A stretch of 49,616 bases of DNA, taken from Verrucomicrobiaceae bacterium (GTDB lineage Bacteria; Verrucomicrobiota; Verrucomicrobiia; Verrucomicrobiales; Akkermansiaceae). Positions 1-9,427 of the stretch are shown piece after piece. Positions within the stretch are counted from its first letter, which is position 1. Every line of letters begins with the position of its first letter. The stretch is taken from positions 1 to 49,616 of the forward strand of contig JAIYDP010000066.1 of NCBI GenBank assembly GCA_027487435.1. The letters are read 5' to 3'. Under the pieces are notes generated by a model that worked only from the letters and a program-made list of their open reading frames with translations, was not told the DNA's origin and did no database searches. The translations under genes were made by a program, and so were the position numbers.

Positions 1-1
1 A

Positions 2-301
2 ACGCTCCAGCTTCCCCGCAAGCTCGGCGTCATCAGCGACGTGAGTTGCGATCCCTCCAGCCCCTACAATCCCATCCCGATCTATGACCGCATCACCACG
101 TTTGCCGATCCGGTGATTCGTCTCGATGCCGGAAATCTCCTCGATCTCACCGCGATCGACCATCTGCCCTCCCTGCTACCCCGTGAAAGCAGCGAGGACT
201 TCGGCGAGCAGCTTCTTCCTCATCTGTTAGCGCTCGGTTCGGATTCTCCCGTGTGGAGCCGCGCCCGCGATCTCTATCAATCATTCGAAGCAAAAATATG
301 A
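2..301 (+). CDS. Saccharopine dehydrogenase (lysine-forming) / lysine-ketoglutarate reductase-like, C-terminal part
   Basis: The reading frame is open from the left edge, so only about the last 99 residues are present. The sequence contains KLGVISDVSCDP followed by NPIPIYDR and a stretch about entering and leaving an oxidation domain, which resembles the C-terminal end of the alanine-dehydrogenase-like saccharopine/lysine-ketoglutarate family that makes or cleaves saccharopine with NAD(P). The stop codon overlaps the start of the next gene (ATGA), so the two are translationally coupled, and that neighbour is the partner saccharopine reductase. Family identity rests on a short fragment and on this pairing. 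The catalytic N-terminal half is outside the window. Confidence 0.7.
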   Translation, partial: TLQLPRKLGVISDVSCDPSSPYNPIPIYDRITTFADPVIRLDAGNLLDLTAIDHLPSLLPRESSEDFGEQLLPHLLALGSDSPVWSRARDLYQSFEAKI

Positions 302-1425
302 AAAATCAAACCATTCATTGGCTGGGCGCCGGGCTTTCATCGGGGCCTGGAATCATTCGTCTGGCCGAGTCCGGCCGCAACCTCGTCTTGTGGAACCGCA
401 CCGTGCAGCGCGCGGAAGATGTTTTCGTCGGCTCGCCAAAGCCCGCCAACACCACAGTAAGGCCATGGCTGGTCGCCGACTTTCAAGCGGCGGTGAATCC
501 CGGCGACATCGTCGTTTCCATGTTACCCGCGACCATGCATTTGCAAATCGCCGCGATCTGTCTGGAAAACAAGGCGCATCTGGTAACCACCAGTTATATT
601 TCTGAAGCCATGCAGCAACTCGACGCTCAAGCCGCCGCTGCGGGGCTTTGTTTCGTCAACGAATGCGGCCTTGATCCCGGGATCGATCATGTTTTCGCCC
701 ACCTTCTGGTCAAAGCCTGGAAAGAATCGCCCGCCTTTGATCCGACCGCCGAGTTGGATTTCCAATCCTATTGCGGAGGCGTGCCCAGGCAGCCGAACGA
801 CTTCAAATACAAGTTCTCGTGGTCACCCGCCGGTGTCCTGAGGGCTCTCACCAATCGAGCCCGATTCATCGAGCACGGCCACGAAGCCTTTTGCGAGCGG
901 GCATGGGAAGCCGTCAAAAATCTCGTCATTCGCGGCGAAGAGTTCGAAGTCTATCCGAACCGCGACTCCGTGCCGTACGTGGCCGAATACGGTTTCGAAA
1001 CGAGCTGGAACGTGCGGAATTTCGTGCGCGGCACCATTCGCCTTGGCGGATGGAAACAGGCATGGTCAGGCATTTTCGCACAGATACCGACAGCCTCGAA
1101 CGAGAAGATCGATGCCATGGGAGCCGAGCTTTGGAGCCAACACGCCTATGCGCAAGGCGAGGAGGATCGTGTCGTGCTCTACGTCAACCTCACCGCGCGG
1201 AAGGACGGGGAAACCACCTTTGACCAATGCTACTTCATCGATGACTCCGGCTCCGGCCGCGATACCTCCATGGCCCGCCTTGTGTCATGGCCCGCCACCT
1301 TCGCCGTCGAGGCCGTTGCGGAGGGCCTCTTCAAATCGGGAGTCAGCGCCGCGCCACGCGAGCCAGCGGAGATGAATGCCTGGCTGGAAAACCTCAAATC
1401 TTCTGGCGTGATCATTCACAGGTGA
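298..1425 (+). CDS. Saccharopine dehydrogenase/reductase family protein
   Basis: A 375-residue NAD(P)-binding oxidoreductase. An N-terminal Rossmann motif (WLGAGLSSGPG, about residues 7-17) is followed by the family's SMLPATMH and NECGLDPGIDH signatures, then YCGGVP and YKFSWSP in the substrate domain. These match saccharopine reductases that interconvert saccharopine and aminoadipate semialdehyde plus glutamate. The ATG at 298 overlaps the stop of the upstream lysine-ketoglutarate-reductase-like gene; an in-frame ATG at 253 lies inside that gene and is less likely. Together the two genes would form a saccharopine pathway; the direction (synthesis or breakdown of lysine) cannot be told from sequence. 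Confidence 0.85.
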   Translation: MKNQTIHWLGAGLSSGPGIIRLAESGRNLVLWNRTVQRAEDVFVGSPKPANTTVRPWLVADFQAAVNPGDIVVSMLPATMHLQIAAICLENKAHLVTTSYISEAMQQLDAQAAAAGLCFVNECGLDPGIDHVFAHLLVKAWKESPAFDPTAELDFQSYCGGVPRQPNDFKYKFSWSPAGVLRALTNRARFIEHGHEAFCERAWEAVKNLVIRGEEFEVYPNRDSVPYVAEYGFETSWNVRNFVRGTIRLGGWKQAWSGIFAQIPTASNEKIDAMGAELWSQHAYAQGEEDRVVLYVNLTARKDGETTFDQCYFIDDSGSGRDTSMARLVSWPATFAVEAVAEGLFKSGVSAAPREPAEMNAWLENLKSSGVIIHR

Positions 1426-1452
1426 ACGAAATTTTTCACCTGAGTCACAACC

Positions 1453-1704
1453 AACTTTCTCGGATGATACAAAAAAAATTTTTTGTTTCATCCTAACTTT
1501 CTTGGATCAATAAAAAAATGTTTTTTCTGCCATCCAAACTTTCTTGGATGCTGTAAAAATTCTTTTTTGTGCCATACCAATTTTCTTGGGAGCTAAAAAA
1601 AAAGTTTTTTGTGCCGCACAAACTTTCTCGGATACCACAAAAAAAGTTTTTTCAGGAATCTGAATTCTTTCGGATGCCATAAAAATTTTTTATTGGCTGT
1701 TTAG
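1453..1704. repeat. Six tandem 42-bp units with phased A/T tracts
   Basis: Most of the 402-base gap between two plus-strand genes. Units begin at 1453, 1495, 1537, 1579, 1621 and 1663, exactly 42 bases apart. Each begins with a variant of AACTTTCTTGGAT and contains a run of A followed by a run of T (for example AAAAAAAATTTTTT). The first unit is a near-perfect palindrome between GGATGATAC and its counterpart ending TTCATCC; later units are more diverged. Forty-two bases equal about four helical turns, so the A-tracts face the same side of the DNA and should bend it. The 123 bases after the array hold nothing I recognise. Confidence 0.9.
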
Positions 1705-1827
1705 GCGTTCTTTGGGCTTTCTCATTGGCAAAAGGCGGAGCTTGTGTATGTTTTGTAATGTCGCATTTGGAACAAAACCAAGCTGCGATGTTTTTCCCTT
1801 CGTTCCACAATTCACTAACACACTTGT

Positions 1828-2523
1828 ATGATAGACTTAGATCGACTGTTTGAAAATTGGTTCACCAAATCCGAATTCACCCCCACGCGTAAGTTGTCCT
1901 TTGCAGATGACCTGCGTGATCGACTCTCTGCGAACAACCAAAGCGGAGCCTTTGATCTCATTTTGCCGCCACTCGATGCCGCGCTGCTGGCAGCGGGCGG
2001 GGCGACGGCTAAGGAGACAGTGGCGCTGGCGGTGCGAAAGGCAGGCGTGCAAGCGAAGGTCGCCTTGATGGCGGAAATCAAGGCTCTCATCAGTCGCCGT
2101 AGTGGTCGCATCGCCGATCAATACGGCAAAAAAAGCGTCCAATATACGGAATTTTTCCCGCAGGGGATCTCTGCTTATACGGCGATGAATGAGGCCGAAA
2201 TGACAGCAGGACTGGATGTCATCATCGCAGCGGCAACGAAGTATGATGCGGAGATGAAGACCGAATTCGAGGCGCTCAAGGCGAGTTGGAACGACGCCCG
2301 GCAGGCCGCTGGCGATAAGATTGCGGCAGTAAGTGCGATCTCCGGCGGGCAGGATCTTGCGATGGCTAAGCTGGATGAAGTGCTCATGAAAGTCATCTTT
2401 ACGGCGGCGTTGGCATTCACGGGTGACACGCGCATGGGGCCGATTTTGTTTGATCAATCGCGCCTTTACCCCGCCGGTCAATCAGGCGAGAAAGAACCCG
2501 CCGTTTCCCCTCCTGTGGCTTAA
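1828..2523 (+). CDS. Conserved-looking hypothetical protein, 231 aa
   Basis: I do not recognise this protein. It is soluble with no signal peptide, and starts with an acidic and aromatic segment (DLDRLFENWF). An Ala-rich helical middle follows, with several stretches that could form amphipathic helices (about residues 60-100 and 125-175), and a Pro/Ala tail. The ATG at 1828 gives the full frame; no clear ribosome-binding site precedes it. It stands alone, downstream of the 42-bp repeat array and upstream of a palindromic element. Codon use and length suggest a real gene, but no function can be proposed. Confidence 0.65.
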   Translation: MIDLDRLFENWFTKSEFTPTRKLSFADDLRDRLSANNQSGAFDLILPPLDAALLAAGGATAKETVALAVRKAGVQAKVALMAEIKALISRRSGRIADQYGKKSVQYTEFFPQGISAYTAMNEAEMTAGLDVIIAAATKYDAEMKTEFEALKASWNDARQAAGDKIAAVSAISGGQDLAMAKLDEVLMKVIFTAALAFTGDTRMGPILFDQSRLYPAGQSGEKEPAVSPPVA

Positions 2524-2576
2524 GCAACGATTGCAAAGCCCAAGCAGATGGGGGTGTTTCACCTCGTAGCTGCTTC

Positions 2577-2742
2577 AACCCGAAATCAGAAGTATATCGC
2601 CGCCAATCGCTGCTAGGCTTTGCTGCGCAAGGCATTTCAGACCTTGGGGCAGCATCTTTGCATGCAGCCCACTTCGGCCATGAAACGCCTTGCACATCAA
2701 AGCCTAGCAGCGACTGTCTGGCACTCTACTTCGGATCTCGGG
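2577..2742 (-). repeat. Palindromic interspersed element, copy 1
   Basis: About 165 bases, inverted relative to the other four copies. Its ends are inverted repeats (CCCGAAATCAGAAGTA at the left, TACTTCGGATCTCGG at the right). Inside, GCAAGGCATTTCA faces TGAAACGCCTTGC, so the whole element can fold into a long hairpin. It begins about 55 bases after the stop of the preceding gene. It carries no credible gene. Confidence 0.9.
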
Positions 2743-2885
2743 GTCTCAATTCTTTACAAACGCTACCTTAAGCGGTTTAAAGGGCACAGAGGCAATTGAT
2801 TTAGGAGGTGAATCCTACGTCTTGCCCATCGGTGTTTGCTTGTGACTCTTTTGGCGTGCTTTTTCAGATGTGTTCCTAATAGGAG

Positions 2886-4463
2886 TTAGACTTGGAAGAG
2901 CGGTTTTTCGTTGGCGGCATCGATGATGGCGAAGCGCTCGCGGTGTAGGCTGGGATCGGCGCGGAAGATCAGGCGACCTGAGTGGGAGCGCTCGAGTTCC
3001 ATGAGGATTTTCGAGTCTTCCGTGCGGAAGCGGTTCAGCACATCGGTGTTGACCATGACGATGAGATCGCCGTTTTGGTTGTGCTTCTGGATGATGGTGT
3101 TCAACTGGCGCTGGATTTCTACCGACATCGTCATGGTGGTTTTGACACGTCCGCGACCTTGGCAATATGGGCATGGTTCATACATCGAATCGCGTAACGA
3201 TTCATTGAGTCGTTGGCGCGTCATTTCCATGAGGCCAATGGTCGAAATTTGCAGCACTTGGGTCTTGGCTTTGTCTTTTTTGACCCGCTCGCGCATGGCT
3301 TTGTAAACTGCCATTTGATCTTTGCGGTGACGCATATCGATGAAGTCAACAACTACGAGTCCGCCGATGTTGCGGAGACGGAGTTGTCGGGCAACAGCTT
3401 GAGCCGCTTCGATGTTGGTTTCGACGATCATTTTATCCTGATCCTTCGCCCCGCGATTGCGTCCGGTATTGACGTCGATGGCGATGAGGGCTTCGGTTTC
3501 ATCGATGACAATATAGCCGCCGCAGGGGAGCCAGACTTGGCGGGAGAAAGCTTCGTCGATTTGTTTTTGAATGCCGATGCGTTCGAAGATCGGCACCGGG
3601 CCGGAAACGTAGCTGACGCGGCGTTTGGCACGGCGAGAGACTTTTCCGGCGACCTCTTTGATGGCTTCCGTGGTGACTGGGCAGTCGCAGAGGATTCGGT
3701 CAATGTCATCGGTAAGTAGATCGCGAGCGGTGCGTTCCACGAGGCCGGGTTCTTGGAAAACGCAGGCAGGGGAGGGGCGGGAGTCGCGTTGGGCTTCGAC
3801 GTCGCGCCATTGCTCCAGCAGCATGGCAAGGTCACGAATGAGGTAAGCTTTGCGGACGCCGATGGCGGCGGTGCGCATGATGATGCCCATGCCCTCCGGG
3901 ATGTTGAGTTCCTGGATGATGGACCGGAGGCGTGCGCGTTCTTTTTGATCTTCGACTTTGCGAGAGATACCGAACTGCTCAGTGTAGGGCATGAGCACGA
4001 GGTATCGTCCAGCAAGCGAGATGTTGGTGGTGACGCGTGGGCCTTTCGTGCCGATGGGACCTTTAGAAACCTGGATCATGATTTCCGCGCCTACGGGGTA
4101 GATGGTAGGAATGTCCTTGGAGGTGATTTTTTTCTTTTGTTTTTTCGGGCCGCGATCGATTTCTTCGAGACCTGCATCGAGCGCAGCAGGGATGGCATCC
4201 CAGAAGTGCAGGAAGGCGTTTTTGTCGAGGCCGATATCAACAAACATGGCTTTGAGTCCTTGTTCGATGTTGCGAATTTTGCCCTTAAAAATACCGCCAA
4301 CGATATTTTGGTCGCCTTCGCGTTCGATGGAGTATTCTTCGAGTAAACCGTTTTCGAGGAGTGCGACGCGGCGTTCGAGTTTTTCGACGTTGATGAGAAT
4401 GGTGTTTCCTTCCATCGGGTTGGTGTTGCCAAAACCGAAGAAGCGTTTGATTTTATTGATCAT
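2886..4463 (-). CDS. rng: Ribonuclease E/G
   Basis: An endoribonuclease of the RNase E/G family, about 525 residues, which cuts single-stranded AU-rich RNA in rRNA maturation and mRNA decay. An S1-type RNA-binding domain lies near residues 35-120 (GGIFKGKIRNIEQGLKAMFV). The catalytic DNase-I-like region holds ALIAIDVNTGR and VVVDFIDM, whose Asp residues bind magnesium. CPYCQGRG is the zinc-link motif joining subunits. The length is that of RNase G, without the long degradosome scaffold of RNase E. I chose the ATG at 4463; an in-frame GTG at 4475 is possible and neither has a clear ribosome-binding site. It follows the mre/mrdA cluster, as rng follows mreBCD in many bacteria. Confidence 0.95.
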   Translation of the reverse strand: MINKIKRFFGFGNTNPMEGNTILINVEKLERRVALLENGLLEEYSIEREGDQNIVGGIFKGKIRNIEQGLKAMFVDIGLDKNAFLHFWDAIPAALDAGLEEIDRGPKKQKKKITSKDIPTIYPVGAEIMIQVSKGPIGTKGPRVTTNISLAGRYLVLMPYTEQFGISRKVEDQKERARLRSIIQELNIPEGMGIIMRTAAIGVRKAYLIRDLAMLLEQWRDVEAQRDSRPSPACVFQEPGLVERTARDLLTDDIDRILCDCPVTTEAIKEVAGKVSRRAKRRVSYVSGPVPIFERIGIQKQIDEAFSRQVWLPCGGYIVIDETEALIAIDVNTGRNRGAKDQDKMIVETNIEAAQAVARQLRLRNIGGLVVVDFIDMRHRKDQMAVYKAMRERVKKDKAKTQVLQISTIGLMEMTRQRLNESLRDSMYEPCPYCQGRGRVKTTMTMSVEIQRQLNTIIQKHNQNGDLIVMVNTDVLNRFRTEDSKILMELERSHSGRLIFRADPSLHRERFAIIDAANEKPLFQV

Positions 4464-4517
4464 AGAGAATGACACGGTAGGTGTTTTGAAGGTAAGAGGT
4501 GAATGAAAAAAAAGAAA

Positions 4518-6695
4518 TTACTCAGTGACGGGAATGGCACGTGGGATGGCGCCAGTGGCGTCAATGCTGGGTGTGATGAGTTGTGGTTGTTGTGAGTTTT
4601 CAGGTGTTAATGTCGTAGGAGAAGGAGCGTTTGGGTCAATGGCAATGTTTTCTGCGGTTTCCGTTGATTCATCGTTAGGAACGGCACCGACGGCGGAAAG
4701 CGTATCTTCGGGCAAAGCAATTTCCTCAATTTTGTCGGTATTGCCAATGAATTCTTCTTGAGGCGTGACTTTAACAGTAAGTCCCTCGTCAAGAGCGAAG
4801 AGTCCACGGTAAATGAGGTGAGTGAGAGGGCCGCAGACTTTGCCGCCAGAGGTGCCGCCAATAACCAGCACGCAAACGGCGTATTTGGGGTTCTCGTAGG
4901 GAGCGAAAGAGACCGTCCAAGAGTTATTGGATTTCACTCCACGATCGACGCTTTGTGCGGTTCCGGTTTTGGCTGCGATTTCGACGCTCGGCATTTTCAC
5001 GCGGCCAGCAGTGCCACCGATTTGATTTACAGCCATCCACATACCTTTGCGGATGAGTTCGAGGTCTGTGGCGGAAACGCCATTTTGGAGGAGATCCAAT
5101 TGTAGTTTGGCTTGATCGGGGACAAGAACTTCCTTGCCGCGAATGACTTTCTTGACGAGACGTGGTTGGTAGTATTTGCCACCATTCGCTATAGCCGCGA
5201 CCATGGCACAAAGTTGCAGAGGACTGGCGGAGTTTGTGCCTTGGCCGATGGCAAGGAATGCCAAATCCACCGGCGTGATGGTAACAGTGGGATTTTTTTG
5301 TTTCCACAGAGGGGTGCCAATCACGCTGCCGGGTTTTTCGCCGGGGAGTTCGACTCCAGTGATGTGACCGAGGTTGAGCATGTGGAATGTTTCCGCCATG
5401 GCCTTAGTGCCTACGGAATTGGACAAACGATAGAAATACGGATTACAAGAAACTTGAATGGCTTTGCTCAGATTTAAGGAGCCATGGCTACCATGCTGAT
5501 TGTTTTGGTTCCAGATCCAGCATCCAGCTTTGTGGTTGCCATATTGCACGTAGCCATCGCAGGAAATGATTCGACTCGCCATGCCAGCGCGCGCGCCAGC
5601 CATCGCTGTGGCGAGCTTGAAGGTGGAACCAGGATCGAAGCTTTCGATGCAGCGATTCATGGTGGGAAGGCAAATGTTTTTCGAGTATTCTTCGAGTTTT
5701 GCGGCTTGCGTGGGCGGGATGTAGGAGTTTGGATTATAACTGGGGACAGATGCCATAGCGACGATTTCGCCAGTTTGGACATTCATCACGACGGCAGCGG
5801 CACGTCCAGCATTGCGGAGGGTGTTTTCGACAAGAAATTGAGCGCGGCTATCGATGGAAAGAATGACATCGGCACCGCTTTGCGGTTTGATGTAGTCCGT
5901 GGTGCTCATGGTGCGTCCTTTCTCGTCTTTGAGGACTGTTTTTTCACCACCGATGCCGACGAGGTGTTGATCCATGGTTGCTTCAATACCGGCGATGCCT
6001 TTTTCATCACCGATGTAGTGATGGTATTTTTTTCTGGCCTCCTCTGGAATGGCTCCATTCATCCAATTTTGGGTAAAGCCGAGGATGTGGCAGGCATGAG
6101 CGTTGTAGGGGTATTGGCGCTGGGGATTGAGCCGCACAGAAACACCAGGAAGCTCTTGGCTGAGGGCAGCAAATCTAGCAAACTTTTCAAAATTTAGGTC
6201 GGTTCTGTAAGAAAATGGCACCATGCCGCCGTGCGTGGCGTAGTGAATATCGAGAGCGCGGGGATTGAGTTGTCGATCCAAGCCTTCGGTTTTCAGTCGT
6301 TTGAGAACGACTTCATTGACAATGCGTATGATGTCGCGTTTTTTCCCCTTTCGTGGCATGCCGCGCTCGTTGCGTAACGTTTCGGCCATGGGTGCTTGAT
6401 TGTGAGTTGTCAGATAATGATTGACGATTTCTTCAAGGTTAAAAGTGACTTCGTATTGGCGGCTATTGCGAGCAAGCACGATGCCGTTGCGATCACGGAT
6501 CTCGCCACGAACGCCAGGCTCGCGAACCGTCACGGAGCGAGGGGAAGGAACTCGATCACGATACTTGCTTTGATCCTCGATCTGGACTTTATGAAGTCGC
6601 TGCAACAGCGTGCCAAAGCCCAAAAGCACGAGGGCGGTTAGCAAATAGAGTCGTAGGCGAAAGGCGATTTCCATGGCGATGTCTAGGAGTTCCAT
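4518..6695 (-). CDS. mrdA: Penicillin-binding protein 2 (peptidoglycan transpeptidase)
   Basis: The class B transpeptidase of the elongasome, 725 residues, which cross-links new peptidoglycan during side-wall growth. One N-terminal membrane segment (about 14-32) is followed by the dimerisation domain and the transpeptidase domain. All three active-site motifs are visible: STFK with Ser357, SCN at 416-418, and KTG at 576-578. It is about 90 residues longer than usual; the extra C-terminal part after about residue 630 is low-complexity, rich in Pro, Thr and Glu, and probably disordered. Its start overlaps the end of mreD by 13 bases, so it is co-transcribed with mreBCD. Confidence 0.95.
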   Translation of the reverse strand: MELLDIAMEIAFRLRLYLLTALVLLGFGTLLQRLHKVQIEDQSKYRDRVPSPRSVTVREPGVRGEIRDRNGIVLARNSRQYEVTFNLEEIVNHYLTTHNQAPMAETLRNERGMPRKGKKRDIIRIVNEVVLKRLKTEGLDRQLNPRALDIHYATHGGMVPFSYRTDLNFEKFARFAALSQELPGVSVRLNPQRQYPYNAHACHILGFTQNWMNGAIPEEARKKYHHYIGDEKGIAGIEATMDQHLVGIGGEKTVLKDEKGRTMSTTDYIKPQSGADVILSIDSRAQFLVENTLRNAGRAAAVVMNVQTGEIVAMASVPSYNPNSYIPPTQAAKLEEYSKNICLPTMNRCIESFDPGSTFKLATAMAGARAGMASRIISCDGYVQYGNHKAGCWIWNQNNQHGSHGSLNLSKAIQVSCNPYFYRLSNSVGTKAMAETFHMLNLGHITGVELPGEKPGSVIGTPLWKQKNPTVTITPVDLAFLAIGQGTNSASPLQLCAMVAAIANGGKYYQPRLVKKVIRGKEVLVPDQAKLQLDLLQNGVSATDLELIRKGMWMAVNQIGGTAGRVKMPSVEIAAKTGTAQSVDRGVKSNNSWTVSFAPYENPKYAVCVLVIGGTSGGKVCGPLTHLIYRGLFALDEGLTVKVTPQEEFIGNTDKIEEIALPEDTLSAVGAVPNDESTETAENIAIDPNAPSPTTLTPENSQQPQLITPSIDATGAIPRAIPVTE

Positions 6696-7270
6696 CGCGA
6701 CTTGGCGCGGCGGTTGGTCTCGACAATGGAGTGATCAAAGAGCCGAGCAAGACCGAGCAGGGCAGCAAAGAGGAGAGGGGCGGTGACGATAGAAAGCAGG
6801 GAAGTGTAGGAGATTTGTAGCAGCACTCCACGATTGACGGAAAAGACACCACGGATGATATCAAGGGCGGCGTATTCTGCCATCATAAAGAGGAAGGTAC
6901 TCATTCCGACGAGAATGCACGTGAGGATCCATTTTTTTTGGAAGAACAATTGACGGAATCCGTGCATGAAAGAGCCAGCTAGGCCGAAGAGCAGAATGGA
7001 GGCACCGAAGCGCATGCTGGGAGCATTTTCTCGAGAAACAGAGAGATCGATCGAGTGATCACCGACATAGCACTGGGCATCCCAGAGAAAGCCGCAGCCG
7101 AGAGCAAAAAGGAACATGACCGGAAAGGAGATTGTCACGCTACAGCATAGAAACACGGCAAGAAGTAAAAAAATGCGTGCATTATAGTATTCTGTAAATG
7201 TGGGTAAATACTGCTGGAACAAAATCGCTAGCAGTAGCAAGGGAATAAGAATGATGTTGTAGCGAAGCAC
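6683..7270 (-). CDS. mreD: Rod shape-determining protein MreD-like
   Basis: A 195-residue, mostly hydrophobic protein with about five or six membrane segments. MreD family proteins diverge fast; identification rests on size, topology and position between mreC and mrdA in a five-gene minus-strand cluster. It would link cytoplasmic MreB to MreC and PBP2 in the rod complex. It ends inside the start of mrdA (13-base overlap) and starts 11 bases after mreC ends. Confidence 0.85.
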   Translation of the reverse strand: MLRYNIILIPLLLLAILFQQYLPTFTEYYNARIFLLLAVFLCCSVTISFPVMFLFALGCGFLWDAQCYVGDHSIDLSVSRENAPSMRFGASILLFGLAGSFMHGFRQLFFQKKWILTCILVGMSTFLFMMAEYAALDIIRGVFSVNRGVLLQISYTSLLSIVTAPLLFAALLGLARLFDHSIVETNRRAKSRWNS

Positions 7271-7281
7271 GGTGGGGGAAT

Positions 7282-8088
7282 TTAATCGTTCGCTTTCGGG
7301 ATAACGAAAACGGTCACGAGTTCTTGAAAGTTTACAGCAGGAGTGACAACAGCTTCCGAGTCCATGGCTCCAGGCTCTACCGACTCGATGGTGCCGAGAA
7401 AGATGTTGGCTGGTATGACCCGGTCGCGTCCGTCACTGAAGACACGTTGTCCTTTTTTGAGACGAGAATTTTTTGAGAGAAAGCTGAGTCGTAGTTTTGG
7501 CTGGTTGCCATAGGAAGCGGCGATGCCACGCAATAGGCCGTATTCAGGGCTGCCCTCGACCTTGGCAGCGACGAGGCATTTCACATCGGTTAGGAGTAAT
7601 ACGGTGGACATGTTCGGACCTACCATATCGATTTTGCCAACAAGCCCCTCCGACGTGACTACCGGGTTTTGCGCGGCGATGAAGTCATTTTGTCCGCGGT
7701 TGATTTCTAAGGTGTTATACCAATTGGTGGTTTGACGGCGCGTGGTACGCGCGGCGATGACGGTAAAAGGTGCATTTTTTGTGAACCCTAGGGCCTCCCG
7801 TAGGCGTGCATTTTCTTCTTCGAGGGTGAGGAAACGCTGTTCGATGAGACGAAGCTTATCGAGATCCGCGCGAGTGTTTTCTAAGGTCAGTTCCAACTCA
7901 GCGGAATGGGTAACTTCTCGGGAGAAATTTCTCGCCGTTTGCTCAACAGTAGAGCCAGTGCTGAGAAATGGGCTGATGGCTCTGTAGTAGGTATGTTGAA
8001 TGGAACGCACCGTGCGATCACTGCGCGTTAGTGCCCAGGTGGCACCACCGAGGAAGCAAAGAAGAGCGATTAGGTTGAGTGGTTTCAT
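7282..8088 (-). CDS. mreC: Rod shape-determining protein MreC
   Basis: A periplasmic scaffold of the elongasome, 268 residues from the ATG at 8088. A membrane anchor (about 3-20) is followed by a coiled coil (SAELELTLENTRADLDKLR to about residue 90) and the beta-barrel region with VVTSEGLVGKIDMVGPNMS and LTDVKCLVAAKV, typical of MreC. An in-frame TTG at 8100 would add four residues. It lies 24 bases downstream of mreB and 11 upstream of mreD. Confidence 0.94.
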   Translation of the reverse strand: MKPLNLIALLCFLGGATWALTRSDRTVRSIQHTYYRAISPFLSTGSTVEQTARNFSREVTHSAELELTLENTRADLDKLRLIEQRFLTLEEENARLREALGFTKNAPFTVIAARTTRRQTTNWYNTLEINRGQNDFIAAQNPVVTSEGLVGKIDMVGPNMSTVLLLTDVKCLVAAKVEGSPEYGLLRGIAASYGNQPKLRLSFLSKNSRLKKGQRVFSDGRDRVIPANIFLGTIESVEPGAMDSEAVVTPAVNFQELVTVFVIPKAND

Positions 8089-8112
8089 GGCCTTAGACAA
8101 GGCGATGGGTCA

Positions 8113-9141
8113 TCAAATGTTTGCGATGCGCTTGAGGAGAGCCATCTCCTGAAGTGCCTTGCCCGTTCCTTCCGCTACTGCACTGAGAGGATCTTCTGCG
8201 ACGTGAACGGGTAAGCCCGTTTCCTCGCGGATGAGTCGATCCAGTCCCTTCATAAGCGCGCCGCCACCGGCGAGCACGATGCCACGATCAACAAGGTCGG
8301 CTGCCAACTCTGGCGGGCAACGTTCGAGGGTGGTACGAATGCCGTCGATGACTTGAGCCAGACGATCCGCCATGGCCTCACGAATTTCTTGTGACGTGAT
8401 GGTGATCGTTTTCGGCAAGCCAGCGACGAGGTCACGACCTTTGACTTCCATGGTCATCTCTTTTGGGAGAGGAGCAGCAGAGCCGATGCGGATTTTGATG
8501 TCCTCCGCCGTGCGTTCGCCAATCATCAAATTGTAGGCGCGCTTCATGTAAGAAATGATCGACTCGTCAAATTCATCACCTGCAACGCGAACGCTGCGAG
8601 AATAAACGATGCCAGATAGCGAAATCAACGCAACTTCGGTGGTTCCGCCACCGATATCGACAATCATATTTCCTGAAGCATCCTGCACGGGAAGCCCTAC
8701 TCCGATAGCGGCCGCCATCGGTTCTTCGATCAGGTAAACTTCACGAGCACCAGCTTGCTCGGCTGATTCACGGACGGCGCGTTTTTCAACCTCGGTGATG
8801 CCAGAAGGCACGGCAATGACAACGCGAGAGTTCGTCCTTCTGCCATTGTTGACCTTTTTGATAAAGTGGCGGAGCATCGCCTCGGTGACTTGGAAATCCG
8901 AGATCACGCCATCGCGCAATGGACGTATCGCCACGATGTCTCCAGGGGTGCGCCCGAGCATGCGTTTGGCATCATCGCCCACAGCAAGCACTTGGTTGGT
9001 GCCAGCTTTGACTGCAACGACAGAAGGTTCACGGAGAACGATGCCTTGGTCTTTGACACATACAAGTGTGTTGGCTGTGCCAAGGTCAATACCGATGTCT
9101 TGCGACATCCAACTACGGAAAATACGAGGAAAAAAGGACAT
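8113..9141 (-). CDS. mreB: Rod shape-determining protein MreB (bacterial actin)
   Basis: 342 residues, the normal length. The actin-fold ATP site is clear: [12 protein letters not shown] (phosphate 1), [15 protein letters not shown] (phosphate 2) and [16 protein letters not shown] (adenosine motif). MreB filaments under the inner membrane steer PBP2 and the other elongasome proteins. It is the first gene of the cluster mreB-mreC-mreD-mrdA-rng. The ATG at 9141 fits the family start. The promoter should lie in the 286-base gap to the divergent permease gene, where I see no convincing consensus boxes. Confidence 0.97.
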   Translation of the reverse strand: MSFFPRIFRSWMSQDIGIDLGTANTLVCVKDQGIVLREPSVVAVKAGTNQVLAVGDDAKRMLGRTPGDIVAIRPLRDGVISDFQVTEAMLRHFIKKVNNGRRTNSRVVIAVPSGITEVEKRAVRESAEQAGAREVYLIEEPMAAAIGVGLPVQDASGNMIVDIGGGTTEVALISLSGIVYSRSVRVAGDEFDESIISYMKRAYNLMIGERTAEDIKIRIGSAAPLPKEMTMEVKGRDLVAGLPKTITITSQEIREAMADRLAQVIDGIRTTLERCPPELAADLVDRGIVLAGGGALMKGLDRLIREETGLPVHVAEDPLSAVAEGTGKALQEMALLKRIANI

Positions 9142-9427
9142 TCAAGTAAAAGAAAAGATGGTAAATAGGATTTCACACGGTCTGCGGCCAAGCCTGAAAG
9201 CGTATCGTATTTGTTAGAGAAACGATGATAACGATCCAAGCGCGATGGTTGTAGCAGATGGCGAAAGTAGGGAAGACGCATCGAGATGGAAACATCGAGA
9301 AATGTCAAGAAATTAATGAGGATTTCTAAAAAGCCAAGTGCTGGCGAATATCGGGGTGGGAAAGGGGCGATTTTTCATCAATGATACCGCTTGGCAAGAG
9401 AGAGTCTTTACGGCACAAGGTGGCGGA

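Noticed and set aside
1453..1704. CRISPR array
   Set aside because: The 42-base units are directly adjoining with no unique spacers, and no cas genes are seen.
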